Notes: a model not told the origin generated them from the sequence alone. A stretch of 5,558 nt of DNA from Bacteroidales bacterium (GCA_017632095.1 JAGBSA010000140.1:1-5558); one strand, 5' to 3'. Positions 1 to 5,558 are shown, counted from the first letter of the stretch. A program made the numbers and translations.

Positions 1-9
1 AATAAAACC

Positions 10-1341
10 ATGAATACATTTAGATTGGGTGGTGTACACCCTGAAGAGAATAAGTTGGCTAGAAATCATAAAACGGAAACTTTTGCTTTGCCGTCAAAGG
101 CTGTTGTGTTTGTCAGCCAGCATCTAGGAGCTCCATCTACACCTGTTGTACAGAAAGGCGATAGAGTTAAAACTGGTCAGTTAATAGCAAAAGCTGAAGC
201 ATTTATATGTGCAAACACTCATTCACCTTACACAGGTACCATAACGAAAATAGACATGGCTGCTGACTTTAACGGTTATAAGAGACCAGCTTTTTATATT
301 GATGTAGAGGAAGATGAATGGGATGAAGGGATAGACACATCTGATACAATAGTTCGAGAAATAAAATTAGAGCCTAAGGAAATCATAGAAAGGATAAAAG
401 ATAGAGGTATAGTAGGACTTGGAGGAGCAGCCTTCCCTACTCATGTTAAGTATATGATTCCTGATGACAAGAAAGCAGAATATTTGATTATAAATGCAGT
501 TGAGTGTGAGCCATATTTGACATCAGACAATAGAGTGATGATGGAAAATGGTGAAGAGGTGTTGATTGGTATCGAAATAATGAAAAAAGCATTAGGCGTA
601 AGCTGTGCAAAAGTCGGCATAGAAAACAACAAACCTGAGGCTATAGCTCACATGAAGAAATTAGCAGCATCTTACAATGGAATAGAAATAGTGCCATTAA
701 AGACTAAGTATCCGCAAGGTGCAGAAAAGCAATTAGTGTATGCTTTGACTCAAAGAGAAGTCCCAAGTGGTAAATTGCCGATTGAAGTCGGTTGTGTGGT
801 GAATAACGTTGGTACAGCTTTGTCTATCTATCAGGCTGTGCAGAAAAACCGTCCTCTTATCGACAATGTGCTTACCTATACGGGTAAAAGCGTTAAGGAA
901 AGCAAGAATCTTTTGGTCAGAGTAGGAACACCGATTCGTTCTGTTATAGATTATTGCGGCGGATTGCCGGAAGACACAGGCAAAGTCATAAGTGGTGGTC
1001 CTATGATGGGAAAAGCAATGGTTAATCTCGATGCTCCGACTGTCAAAACCACATCAAGCATCTTGGTTATGAGCGAAAAAGAGGCTAGACGTAAGGAAGA
1101 AACCAATTGTTTGCGTTGTGGTAAATGCGTATCGGCTTGTCCGATGGGTTTAGAGCCAATTCAGTTAGCCTTACTTTCGAAACAACAACGTTGGGAGGAA
1201 GCAGAGAAGGAGTGTGCCATGGATTGCATAGAATGTGGTTGCTGTTTGTTCACTTGTCCTGCAGGACAGCCATTGTTAGACTTGATTCGTGTGGCTAAAA
1301 ACAACATAGGGGTAATCAGAAGAGAAAGAAGCAAAAAGTAA
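10..1341 (+). CDS. rnfC: Rnf electron transport complex subunit C (RnfC)
   Basis: This is the peripheral cytoplasmic subunit of the Rnf complex (ferredoxin:NAD+ oxidoreductase), the site where NAD(H) is thought to bind. The 443-residue product has the family's usual length for Bacteroidota. Visible in order are the N-terminal GGVHPEENK motif (7-15), a barrel-sandwich region (about 40-80, with GDRVKTGQ), the glycine-rich GLGGAAFPTH loop (136-145) and INAVECEPYLTSDNR (161-175) of the Complex1_51K-like NADH/FMN region. An SLBB-type region follows at about 262-320. Two 4Fe-4S motifs close the protein: C367-x2-C370-x2-C373-x3-C377-P and C406-x2-C409-x2-C412-x3-C416-P. All eight ligands are present. 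There is no long N- or C-terminal extension as in some proteobacterial RnfC/RsxC. The ATG at 10 gives the complete family N-terminus. A TAA at 3-5 could be the stop of an upstream rnfB, but only nine bases are visible. The next gene starts 6 bp after the stop, so they are surely co-transcribed. Confidence 0.97.
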   Translation: MNTFRLGGVHPEENKLARNHKTETFALPSKAVVFVSQHLGAPSTPVVQKGDRVKTGQLIAKAEAFICANTHSPYTGTITKIDMAADFNGYKRPAFYIDVEEDEWDEGIDTSDTIVREIKLEPKEIIERIKDRGIVGLGGAAFPTHVKYMIPDDKKAEYLIINAVECEPYLTSDNRVMMENGEEVLIGIEIMKKALGVSCAKVGIENNKPEAIAHMKKLAASYNGIEIVPLKTKYPQGAEKQLVYALTQREVPSGKLPIEVGCVVNNVGTALSIYQAVQKNRPLIDNVLTYTGKSVKESKNLLVRVGTPIRSVIDYCGGLPEDTGKVISGGPMMGKAMVNLDAPTVKTTSSILVMSEKEARRKEETNCLRCGKCVSACPMGLEPIQLALLSKQQRWEEAEKECAMDCIECGCCLFTCPAGQPLLDLIRVAKNNIGVIRRERSKK

Positions 1342-1347
1342 ATTGCG

Positions 1348-1869
1348 ATGAAAAAAGCCCTGTTCCTTTCGTTTATAATGATGTTTGCTTGTTTGCTATT
1401 GCAGGCTCAAGAAGAGGAACAAGCAACATACTTTAACGAAATATACCAATACTCTTTGAGCTATCCGAAATCATGGGAAGGCGAGGAGAATGAAGAAAAC
1501 GGGACAGCAACATTTTATGTGCCATTGCAGGAAGGTGAAACTGTTTATAAACAATTACAGATAAGTGTAGCAAGATGGGAAGAAGGAGATTTGAATGATT
1601 TTTTGCAAGCCACCTTTATTGAAGATGATTTGCGAAAGCTTTTTCCTGATATAACGATTCGAGATTTGGGCGGATTCAATTCAATAGATAAAGAAACACA
1701 TTCCTTTGAACTGAACTACACAATGAACGAAGAGAAAATCACGACTTTGTATTATATGCAGAAAACCGCAGACATAGTATGTATAATTTTGGCAGAGTCG
1801 CCTCAAAACGAATATGCCGTTTATAAAGAAAAATATTTGGAGATTATAAACTCACTTATAATCCATTGA
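1348..1869 (+). CDS. Exported protein of unknown function inside the rnf operon
   Basis: I do not recognise a named family. The 173-residue product starts with a clear signal peptide: KK at 2-3, a hydrophobic core at 4-18, and LQAQ with likely signal peptidase I cleavage near 20/21. Cys15 lies inside the core (MFAC) and is a poor lipobox, so a soluble periplasmic protein is more likely than a lipoprotein. The mature part is acidic (EEE at 22-24, EGEENEENG at 44-52) and contains YSLSYPKSW at 35-43. It then continues as alternating beta-like stretches and ends in a short helix-like segment (about 156-171). The 'Y-x-hydrophobic-x-YP-x-x-W' opening and size recall the PsbP/Mog1/DcrB (DUF1795) fold, which is inference only. 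It starts 6 bp after rnfC and ends 28 bp before rnfD, on the same strand and with similar codon use. This implies joint expression and suggests a role beside the periplasmic face of Rnf, where RnfG and the RnfD flavin reside. It is not a standard Rnf subunit. The stop is TGA, showing that TGA terminates translation in this genome. Confidence 0.88.
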   Translation: MKKALFLSFIMMFACLLLQAQEEEQATYFNEIYQYSLSYPKSWEGEENEENGTATFYVPLQEGETVYKQLQISVARWEEGDLNDFLQATFIEDDLRKLFPDITIRDLGGFNSIDKETHSFELNYTMNEEKITTLYYMQKTADIVCIILAESPQNEYAVYKEKYLEIINSLIIH

Positions 1870-1897
1870 AACTAAAAAATAAAAACATAAACACAAT

Positions 1898-2854
1898 ATG
1901 GGATTACTTACAGTATCGGGCTCTCCTCACGTTCAGAGCAAAGAGACAACCAAATCAATAATGTGGAACGTTGTAATAGCGTTACTGCCAGCCTTATTAG
2001 TAGGTATATATTACTTTGGCTTCAGAGTATTGTCGCTAACCTTGGTATCTATTGCGGCATGCTTGTTGTTCGAATGGTTAATTCAAAAATTCCTGCTTAA
2101 AGGCAAGGAAACAATAAGCGATGGGTCTGCTGTGATAACAGGAATCTTGCTTGCGTTCAATCTACCTTCAGATGTGCCGTCTTATATCGTCGTAATAGGA
2201 GCATTTGTTGCGATAGCCATAGGCAAGATGACCTTTGGAGGCTTGGGCAAAAACCCATTCAATCCGGCATTGGTTGGACGTGTTTTCTTGTTTCTTTCAT
2301 TCCCAACCGAAGTAGCGAAGTCTGAGTGGCCTAAACCGCAACCTTTATTCGATAGTAAGGTAGTTGATGCTTTGAGTGGTCCGACTCCATTGGCAGAAAT
2401 CGGGGCAAAAAGCTCACAAAATTTGGATGCCTTGCAACTATTTCTTGGTTCAACAGGCGGAAGCTTTGGAGAAGTAGCAGCAATTGCAATCTTGCTTGGA
2501 GGAATCTACCTTTTGATAAGACGAGTAATCACTTGGCATATACCGGTTACTTTCATAGCATCGGCAGGTCTGTTTGCAGGCATACTATGGCTTTGTGGCG
2601 TAACAGTAAATCCTGTATATCATCTGTTAGCAGGAGGATTGATGTTAGGAGCAGTCTTTATGGCGACAGATATGGTAACGAGTCCGGTAACTAAAAAGGG
2701 ACAACTGATATTTGGAGTAGGCTGTGGATTGCTTACAATTTTGTTCCGTTGTTTCGGACCTATGCCAGAGGGAGTTTCTTTCGCAATTCTTATCATGAAT
2801 GCTTTGACTCCGCTTATCAATAAGATGTGTAAACCGAAACGATTCGGATATTAA
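1898..2854 (+). CDS. rnfD: Rnf electron transport complex subunit D (RnfD)
   Basis: RnfD is an integral membrane flavoprotein of the NqrB/RnfD family that takes part in electron transfer across the membrane and ion translocation. The 318-residue product fits the family length. It has several hydrophobic membrane segments (for example about 22-65, 77-112, 191-209, 214-235, 240-256 and 270-290). Family motifs seen are SPHV near the N-terminus (9-12), GGLGKNPFNPALVGR (114-128) and ATDMVTSPVTKKG (256-268). The covalent FMN site expected for ApbE flavinylation is D157-A-L-S160-G-P-T163, with T163 as the attachment residue. The usual S/T-G-A-T has proline in place of alanine here. The start ATG at 1898 gives the conserved N-terminus (LTVSGSPHV) and follows an A-rich, SD-less 28-bp gap, as is usual in Bacteroidota. 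It sits between the unknown exported-protein gene and rnfG. NqrB is the alternative relative, but the neighbouring RnfC with two ferredoxin motifs makes this Rnf, not Nqr. Confidence 0.96.
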   Translation: MGLLTVSGSPHVQSKETTKSIMWNVVIALLPALLVGIYYFGFRVLSLTLVSIAACLLFEWLIQKFLLKGKETISDGSAVITGILLAFNLPSDVPSYIVVIGAFVAIAIGKMTFGGLGKNPFNPALVGRVFLFLSFPTEVAKSEWPKPQPLFDSKVVDALSGPTPLAEIGAKSSQNLDALQLFLGSTGGSFGEVAAIAILLGGIYLLIRRVITWHIPVTFIASAGLFAGILWLCGVTVNPVYHLLAGGLMLGAVFMATDMVTSPVTKKGQLIFGVGCGLLTILFRCFGPMPEGVSFAILIMNALTPLINKMCKPKRFGY

Positions 2855-2877
2855 CAAACCCAAATACCGAGAGAGAT

Positions 2878-3456
2878 ATGGCAAAGATGGAATCTTCATT
2901 AAAGAATATGATTTTGAGTTTGACGCTTATTTCGTTAAGTGCCTCTGCACTTTTGGCTGGTGGATATGTCTTGACGAAAGAACCAATCGATAAGGCGGCT
3001 CAAGACAAAAAAAATAACGCAATAAAAGAAGTCTTACCAAAAGGCGACATAACAATAGAAGAAGCCGTTGAGATAAAACTTGAAGGCTATGAAGATGCTT
3101 TTGTGATTTATCCTGCAAAACAAGGCGATAAATTAGTCGGCTGTGCTATTGAAACCTACGACAACAATGGTTACGGTGGTAAAATTAAAACCATGGTAGG
3201 TTTAGACGCCGAAGGAAAAGTTATAAACTACTCTATATTGGAGATGAACGAAACTCCGGGATTGGGAGCCAAAGCAACGGATTGGTTTAAGGAAAAAGGA
3301 GACATCAGAGGTAAGAATCCGTCAGATGCAAGTTTCAAAGTAACAAAAGATGGAGGAGAAATCGATGCAATAACAGCTTCAACCATCACCTCAAGAGCCT
3401 TTATCGCATCTATAACAAAAGCATACGAAGCATTCGTTAAGTATCAAGAACAATAA
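2878..3456 (+). CDS. rnfG: Rnf electron transport complex subunit G (RnfG), FMN-binding
   Basis: RnfG is a membrane-anchored subunit with a periplasmic FMN-binding domain (FMN_bind; NqrC/RnfG family). The 192-residue product has one N-terminal membrane segment (about 9-32) that keeps the rest outside the cytoplasm. NETPGLGAKA (124-133) is the family's E-T-P-G-L-G motif. The covalent FMN site is D163-A-I-T166-A-S-T169-I-T, with T169 as the probable phosphodiester-linked flavin carrier; the typical D-x-x-T-G-A-T reads D-x-x-T-A-S-T here. The start is taken as the ATG at 2878, preceded by a purine run (GAGAGAG at 2869-2875) that is the most SD-like site in the operon. A second ATG at 2887 (M4) would also leave the membrane anchor intact. 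The gap from rnfD is 23 bp and to rnfE 15 bp, so translation is probably coupled within the operon. Confidence 0.96.
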   Translation: MAKMESSLKNMILSLTLISLSASALLAGGYVLTKEPIDKAAQDKKNNAIKEVLPKGDITIEEAVEIKLEGYEDAFVIYPAKQGDKLVGCAIETYDNNGYGGKIKTMVGLDAEGKVINYSILEMNETPGLGAKATDWFKEKGDIRGKNPSDASFKVTKDGGEIDAITASTITSRAFIASITKAYEAFVKYQEQ

Positions 3457-3471
3457 AAAAAACTTACAGCA

Positions 3472-4056
3472 ATGAACAAATTTAAGATAGTAATAAACGG
3501 AATCATCAAAGAAAACCCTGTATTCTGCCTTTTGCTCGGAATGTGTCCTACTTTGGGAACAACCACATCGGCAATCAACGGTATGGGAATGGGATTATGT
3601 ACAACCTTTGTTTTGATTTGTTCGAACGCAGTCATCTCTTTGCTCAAGAATGTCGTGCCAGACAAAGTGCGAATCCCTGCATTCATAGTCATAATCGCTT
3701 CTTTCGTAACCTTGTTGCAACTTTGCATGCAAGCATACCTGCCTTCGTTGTACGAAAGTCTCGGATTATTCATTCCGCTCATCGTTGTAAACTGTTTGAT
3801 CCTTGGAAGAGCAGAATCATTCGCCAGCCGCAACACACCGATCGACTCCATATTTGACGGAATCGGCATGGGATTAGGATTTACCTTAGGTTTGACCACA
3901 CTTGGTTTGATAAGAGAACTATTGGGCAATGGTTCAATATTTGGATATAAGTTCATAGGAGAAGCAGACGGTATGATAATTTTCGTACTCGCACCCGGAG
4001 CATTCATCGTTCTTGGTTATTTGATTGCATTGGTTAATAGATTGAAATCGAAGTAA
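3472..4056 (+). CDS. rnfE: Rnf electron transport complex subunit E (RnfE)
   Basis: RnfE is a membrane subunit of the NqrD/NqrE/RnfA/RnfE family with about six transmembrane helices. The 194-residue product has NPVFCLLLGMCPTLG (15-29), INGMGMGLCTTFVL (35-48) and FIPLIVVNCLILGRAE (99-114). The GRAE(S/A)FAS continuation and the MCPTL motif mark it as RnfE rather than its paralogue RnfA. Cys25 and Cys108 are the two conserved cysteines that, with the equivalent pair of RnfA, are known in this family to ligate the iron-sulfur centre buried between the subunits. It starts 15 bp after rnfG in an A-rich stretch without a Shine-Dalgarno site. It is the last gene of the operon here: an intrinsic terminator begins about 30 bp after its TAA, and no rnfA follows within the remaining 1.5 kb. 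Long open frames on the other strand and in another frame across this gene are coding-bias shadows. Confidence 0.95.
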   Translation: MNKFKIVINGIIKENPVFCLLLGMCPTLGTTTSAINGMGMGLCTTFVLICSNAVISLLKNVVPDKVRIPAFIVIIASFVTLLQLCMQAYLPSLYESLGLFIPLIVVNCLILGRAESFASRNTPIDSIFDGIGMGLGFTLGLTTLGLIRELLGNGSIFGYKFIGEADGMIIFVLAPGAFIVLGYLIALVNRLKSK

Positions 4057-4078
4057 AGATATATATATCCTTATATCT
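4057..4078 (+). repeat. Short A/T hairpin directly after the rnfE stop
   Basis: AGATATA at 4057-4063 is complementary to TATATCT at 4072-4078, leaving an 8-nt loop. It starts on the base after the rnfE stop codon. The stem is only 7 weak pairs, so it is unlikely to terminate transcription. It may add to 3'-end structure just before the main terminator, or be chance in an A/T-rich stretch. Confidence 0.3.
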
Positions 4079-4085
4079 AAACATA

Positions 4086-4128
4086 AAAGCAGCCGTATCT
4101 TGATAAAAGATGCGGCTGCTTTGTTTTT
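4086..4128 (+). terminator. Rho-independent terminator of the rnf operon
   Basis: A 16-bp stem pairs 4086-4101 with 4107-4122. All positions pair, with one G-U wobble (T4096 against G4112), around a 5-nt GATAA loop. The core GCAGCCG/CGGCTGC is strongly G/C-rich against a very A/T-rich background, and the stem is followed by G and five Ts (4124-4128). It lies 30 bp after the rnfE stop and closes the operon. Confidence 0.93.
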
Positions 4129-4141
4129 CTCCACTAAAATC

Positions 4142-4234
4142 AAGAGTTACCGCCAACAACTCTTCGTTTTAATTTTCTAAAACCAAGAAAGAAAAAATTA
4201 AAACTTCGTTTCAGTGATAGCAAAACGAAGAGTT
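4142..4234 (+). repeat. Cluster of interlocking inverted repeats with two exclusive pairings
   Basis: A perfect 13-bp inverted repeat, AACTCTTCGTTTT (4158-4170) and AAAACGAAGAGTT (4222-4234), encloses 51 nt. Its arms can instead form three local hairpins. AAGAGTT 4142-4148 pairs with 4158-4164 (9-nt loop). GTTTTAATTTT 4166-4176 pairs with 4194-4204 (17-nt loop). CTTCGTTT 4204-4211 pairs with AAACGAAG 4223-4230 (11-nt loop). The long arm pair and the three short hairpins largely exclude each other. It sits after the rnf terminator and before the next promoter, so whether it is transcribed is unclear. It may be a DNA-level binding site, a decayed repeat element, or a switching RNA fold from terminator read-through. 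Confidence 0.55.
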
Positions 4235-4320
4235 ATTTTAGCCTACTCACGAAGCGTTTTTTCATAATATGGATTTGCGAAAATTATTGAAAGCAAAAGA
4301 GGGATTATTTTTAATTTTAT

Positions 4321-4351
4321 TTTGCAGAAAACCAAAGTTTTTATATCTTTG
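4321..4351 (+). promoter_or_regulatory. Bacteroidota-type sigma-ABfr promoter
   Basis: TTTG at 4321-4324 (the -33 element) is followed after 19 nt by TATCTTTG at 4344-4351, an exact match to the -7 consensus TAnnTTTG of the Bacteroidota primary sigma factor. Transcription would begin around 4356-4360, giving an approximately 200-nt leader before the ATG at 4556. No equally good match was found in the gaps between the rnf genes. Confidence 0.8.
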
Positions 4352-4381
4352 CGAAAGATTTATTTATTTCAAAAGCAGGAT

Positions 4382-4552
4382 ATGAAAACAGCAATCTTTA
4401 TCCTCGGCAAAAATAACTTCATTTGAGTAGGATGTTTGCTTTTCTTATCTTGTGCAAACATCGGTAAAATAAATCCAAACAAGTCTGAAATAAGTTCAAT
4501 GAATAAAAAATATGTTAGTAATATATCAAAATTAAATAATAAACATAAGTAA
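4382..4552 (+). pseudogene. Leader ORF or broken small lipoprotein gene
   Basis: From ATG 4382 a frame encodes MKTAIFILGKNNFI and meets TGA at 4424-4426. The same frame then stays open for 41 codons to TAA at 4550-4552, reading VGCLLFLSCANIGKINPNKS and onward. LFLSC-AN looks like a lipobox after a hydrophobic core. Ignoring the TGA, the whole would therefore read as a 55-residue small lipoprotein with a Lys/Asn-rich tail, ending just before the next gene's ATG at 4556. TGA is a genuine stop in this genome (it ends the gene at 1348-1869), so read-through is unlikely. Two readings compete. It could be a decayed lipoprotein gene, or a 14-codon leader peptide with chance openness afterwards; a hairpin at 4431-4462 favours a structured leader. 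The A/T-rich composition makes chance open frames common. Confidence 0.35.
4431..4462 (+). repeat. 9-bp hairpin in the leader of the secreted-protein gene
   Basis: GATGTTTGC at 4431-4439 pairs perfectly with GCAAACATC at 4454-4462 around a 14-nt pyrimidine-rich loop. It begins five bases after the TGA of the short leader ORF. No T-tract follows, so it is not a standard terminator. GATTTATTT at 4357-4365, near the predicted transcript 5' end, can also pair with AAATAAATC at 4467-4475. That would enclose the short ORF and this hairpin like a closing stem, though this second pairing is A/T-rich and weak evidence. Confidence 0.4.
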
Positions 4553-4555
4553 GAT

Positions 4556-5558
4556 ATGAAGATTACGAAATTAAAGATTGCATTTATCTTAGGATTATTT
4601 GTGTGTTTGCCGTTTTTATCTAAGGCTCAATACGATACGATGTATATAAACAATGCCTACAGAAGTCAATATATGTTTCCTGAACTGAAAAGCCCTGCTT
4701 GCCAACAAGTGATTGAAGATTTCAAGTTTTGGAATGGAGGAACATTGAATATGATATGTCAGAGTCACGGGGTAGGAGTTTATGAAAATTGTGTCAAAAA
4801 GATTGGGCATAGGTTTGATATAACAACAGACACCGTAAAACTGATAGGTACAGGAATACTTATGAGTTCTCCTAGGACTATGCTTCCGAATATTCCTGAT
4901 TATGACAGTATAACAGTGAGTATTTGGAACTCAAACTTGACCACGGAATTATATTCCAAGCGAGTATTCAGGGCAACCTATCATCCTGACTTACCTTGGG
5001 AAGAACGAAGACAAGAACAAGCTATTCTTGAAGTTTTGTTTAATGATACCATTGCGCTAACAGAAAGTTTTTATGTTATAGTTTCCACTCCTTGTTATGA
5101 TAGTCAAGAAGAAACTAAAACTTGGATTCATGGAATACTTGCAAGACCTGATGACTATAATGTTGAGACAGGGGTGATAGATTATGGTTATAATCCAAAG
5201 TATTATCCAACGCTTATGTGGTGTGATGGAAGAGAGCCTATACAACTTGATTTCCCTGACACTTGTTACTATGTTCAGGAATTTCTTTCAACTTGTGTGG
5301 GTTGCGATGAACTGATGTATCCGGAATGTGCTTACGAGCCACACTACGAATACCCAATGATTTTTCAAGCAGCGGGAATATTCCCAATCAAGGCTGTTGA
5401 AAACGGAGTGGTGGAAGACTCAGTCAATTCTGCTATTTCAAGAGTTGAACTTGAAAACAGAGTAACTATTTCTCCAATTCCTGCAAAAGATGTGTTAAAC
5501 ATAAGTTGTGATGATAATATTATCGGAATTGAGATTAGGGACGAGGTTGGTCGATTGT
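4556..5558 (+). CDS. Secreted protein with T9SS (Por) sorting domain, 3' end cut off
   Basis: This frame starts at ATG 4556 and runs open for 334 codons to the window edge, so the gene is incomplete at the right. The product opens with a signal peptide (charged 1-7, hydrophobic 8-21, likely cleavage around KA24/Q25, typical of Bacteroidota). The body has no domain I can name. It looks beta-rich (for example TVKLIGTGILM at 92-102, SITVSIWNSNL at 117-127) and holds ten cysteines after the signal peptide, including C247-x2-C250 and C258. From V303 the sequence VTISPIPAKDVLNIS, followed by IEIRDEVGRL, matches the beginning of a type A C-terminal sorting domain (consensus near YPNPAKDxLxI...GRxV). 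Such a domain directs export through the type IX secretion system and anchoring or release at the cell surface. Roughly 30-45 residues should remain beyond the window. The diagnostic PNP is PIP here. It is driven by its own promoter at 4321-4351 and has no visible link to Rnf. Confidence 0.85.
   Translation, partial: MKITKLKIAFILGLFVCLPFLSKAQYDTMYINNAYRSQYMFPELKSPACQQVIEDFKFWNGGTLNMICQSHGVGVYENCVKKIGHRFDITTDTVKLIGTGILMSSPRTMLPNIPDYDSITVSIWNSNLTTELYSKRVFRATYHPDLPWEERRQEQAILEVLFNDTIALTESFYVIVSTPCYDSQEETKTWIHGILARPDDYNVETGVIDYGYNPKYYPTLMWCDGREPIQLDFPDTCYYVQEFLSTCVGCDELMYPECAYEPHYEYPMIFQAAGIFPIKAVENGVVEDSVNSAISRVELENRVTISPIPAKDVLNISCDDNIIGIEIRDEVGRL

Larger units (their letters stand above)
4057..4555. 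other. Intergenic region between rnfE and the secreted-protein gene
   Basis: This stretch of about 500 bp is visibly more A+T-rich than the genes on either side and has no convincing intact gene. From left to right it holds a small A/T hairpin (4057-4078), the rnf terminator (4086-4128), a cluster of interlocking inverted repeats (4142-4234), a Bacteroidota-type promoter (4321-4351) and a transcribed leader of about 200 nt with a short ORF and a hairpin. A 38-codon frame from ATG 4269 to TGA 4385 overlaps the promoter and looks fortuitous. No tRNA, CRISPR or insertion-sequence end was seen. Confidence 0.8.

Noticed and set aside
3543..3857. 104-codon plus-strand frame inside rnfE
   Set aside because: It lies wholly within rnfE in another frame, has no recognisable protein features, and has no independent start context.
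3444..4007. 187-codon open frame on the minus strand across rnfE
   Set aside because: It is antisense to a gene whose RnfE motifs are unambiguous, its translation shows no recognisable domain, and it is explained by codon bias of the plus-strand gene.
10..4056. Possibility that the operon encodes Na+-NQR rather than Rnf
   Set aside because: RnfD, RnfG and RnfE have NQR paralogues, but the first gene has two CxxCxxCxxxCP 4Fe-4S motifs and the RnfC layout, which NqrA lacks.
4269..4385. 38-codon frame MDLRKLLKAKEG... ending in TGA
   Set aside because: It overlaps the promoter elements at 4321-4351, has no promoter of its own, and is short enough to be expected by chance in this A/T-rich stretch.
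4424..4426. Recoding of TGA to an amino acid in the leader ORF
   Set aside because: TGA is used as the terminal stop of the gene at 1348-1869, tryptophan is encoded by TGG throughout, and nothing resembling a selenocysteine insertion element is evident.
4616..5245. Minus-strand frames of 62-64 codons in the last kilobase
   Set aside because: They lie opposite the long plus-strand secreted-protein frame and show no protein features of their own.

Overview
The window reads as chromosomal DNA of an anaerobic member of the Bacteroidota, most likely Bacteroidales. Three things point there: an Rnf gene cluster with Bacteroidales-like proteins, a Bacteroidota-type promoter (TTTG, 19 nt, TATCTTTG), and a secreted protein whose C-terminus looks like the start of a type IX secretion (Por) sorting domain. 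A-rich leaders rather than clear Shine-Dalgarno sites before most genes also fit. The species cannot be named from the sequence.

Positions 10-4056 hold one tightly packed plus-strand operon: rnfC, an unnamed secreted-protein gene, rnfD, rnfG and rnfE, with gaps of only 6-28 bp. Rnf is a membrane-bound ferredoxin:NAD+ oxidoreductase that couples electron flow to ion pumping. RnfC carries the NADH/FMN-binding region and two 4Fe-4S clusters. RnfD and RnfG carry covalent FMN on threonine. RnfE supplies half of an intramembrane iron site. rnfB and rnfA are not in the window; rnfB is probably just upstream. A strong intrinsic terminator follows rnfE directly, so rnfA is not the last gene here as it commonly is in Bacteroidales. 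It must be upstream, elsewhere, or absent.

The clearest candidate for something undescribed is the 173-residue exported protein encoded between rnfC and rnfD. It is not one of the six Rnf subunits, and its spacing makes it part of the operon. It may be a periplasmic Rnf accessory protein with a PsbP/DcrB-like fold, but that is inference.

Positions 4057-4555 are a roughly 500-bp intergenic region: the rnf terminator, a cluster of inverted repeats that can pair in two mutually exclusive ways, a near-perfect Bacteroidota promoter, and an approximately 200-nt leader. The leader contains a 14-codon ORF, a 9-bp hairpin and a lipoprotein-like reading frame interrupted by TGA. From 4556 to the right edge runs an incomplete gene for a secreted, cysteine-containing protein with a probable T9SS sorting domain; it is unrelated in function to Rnf as far as can be seen.
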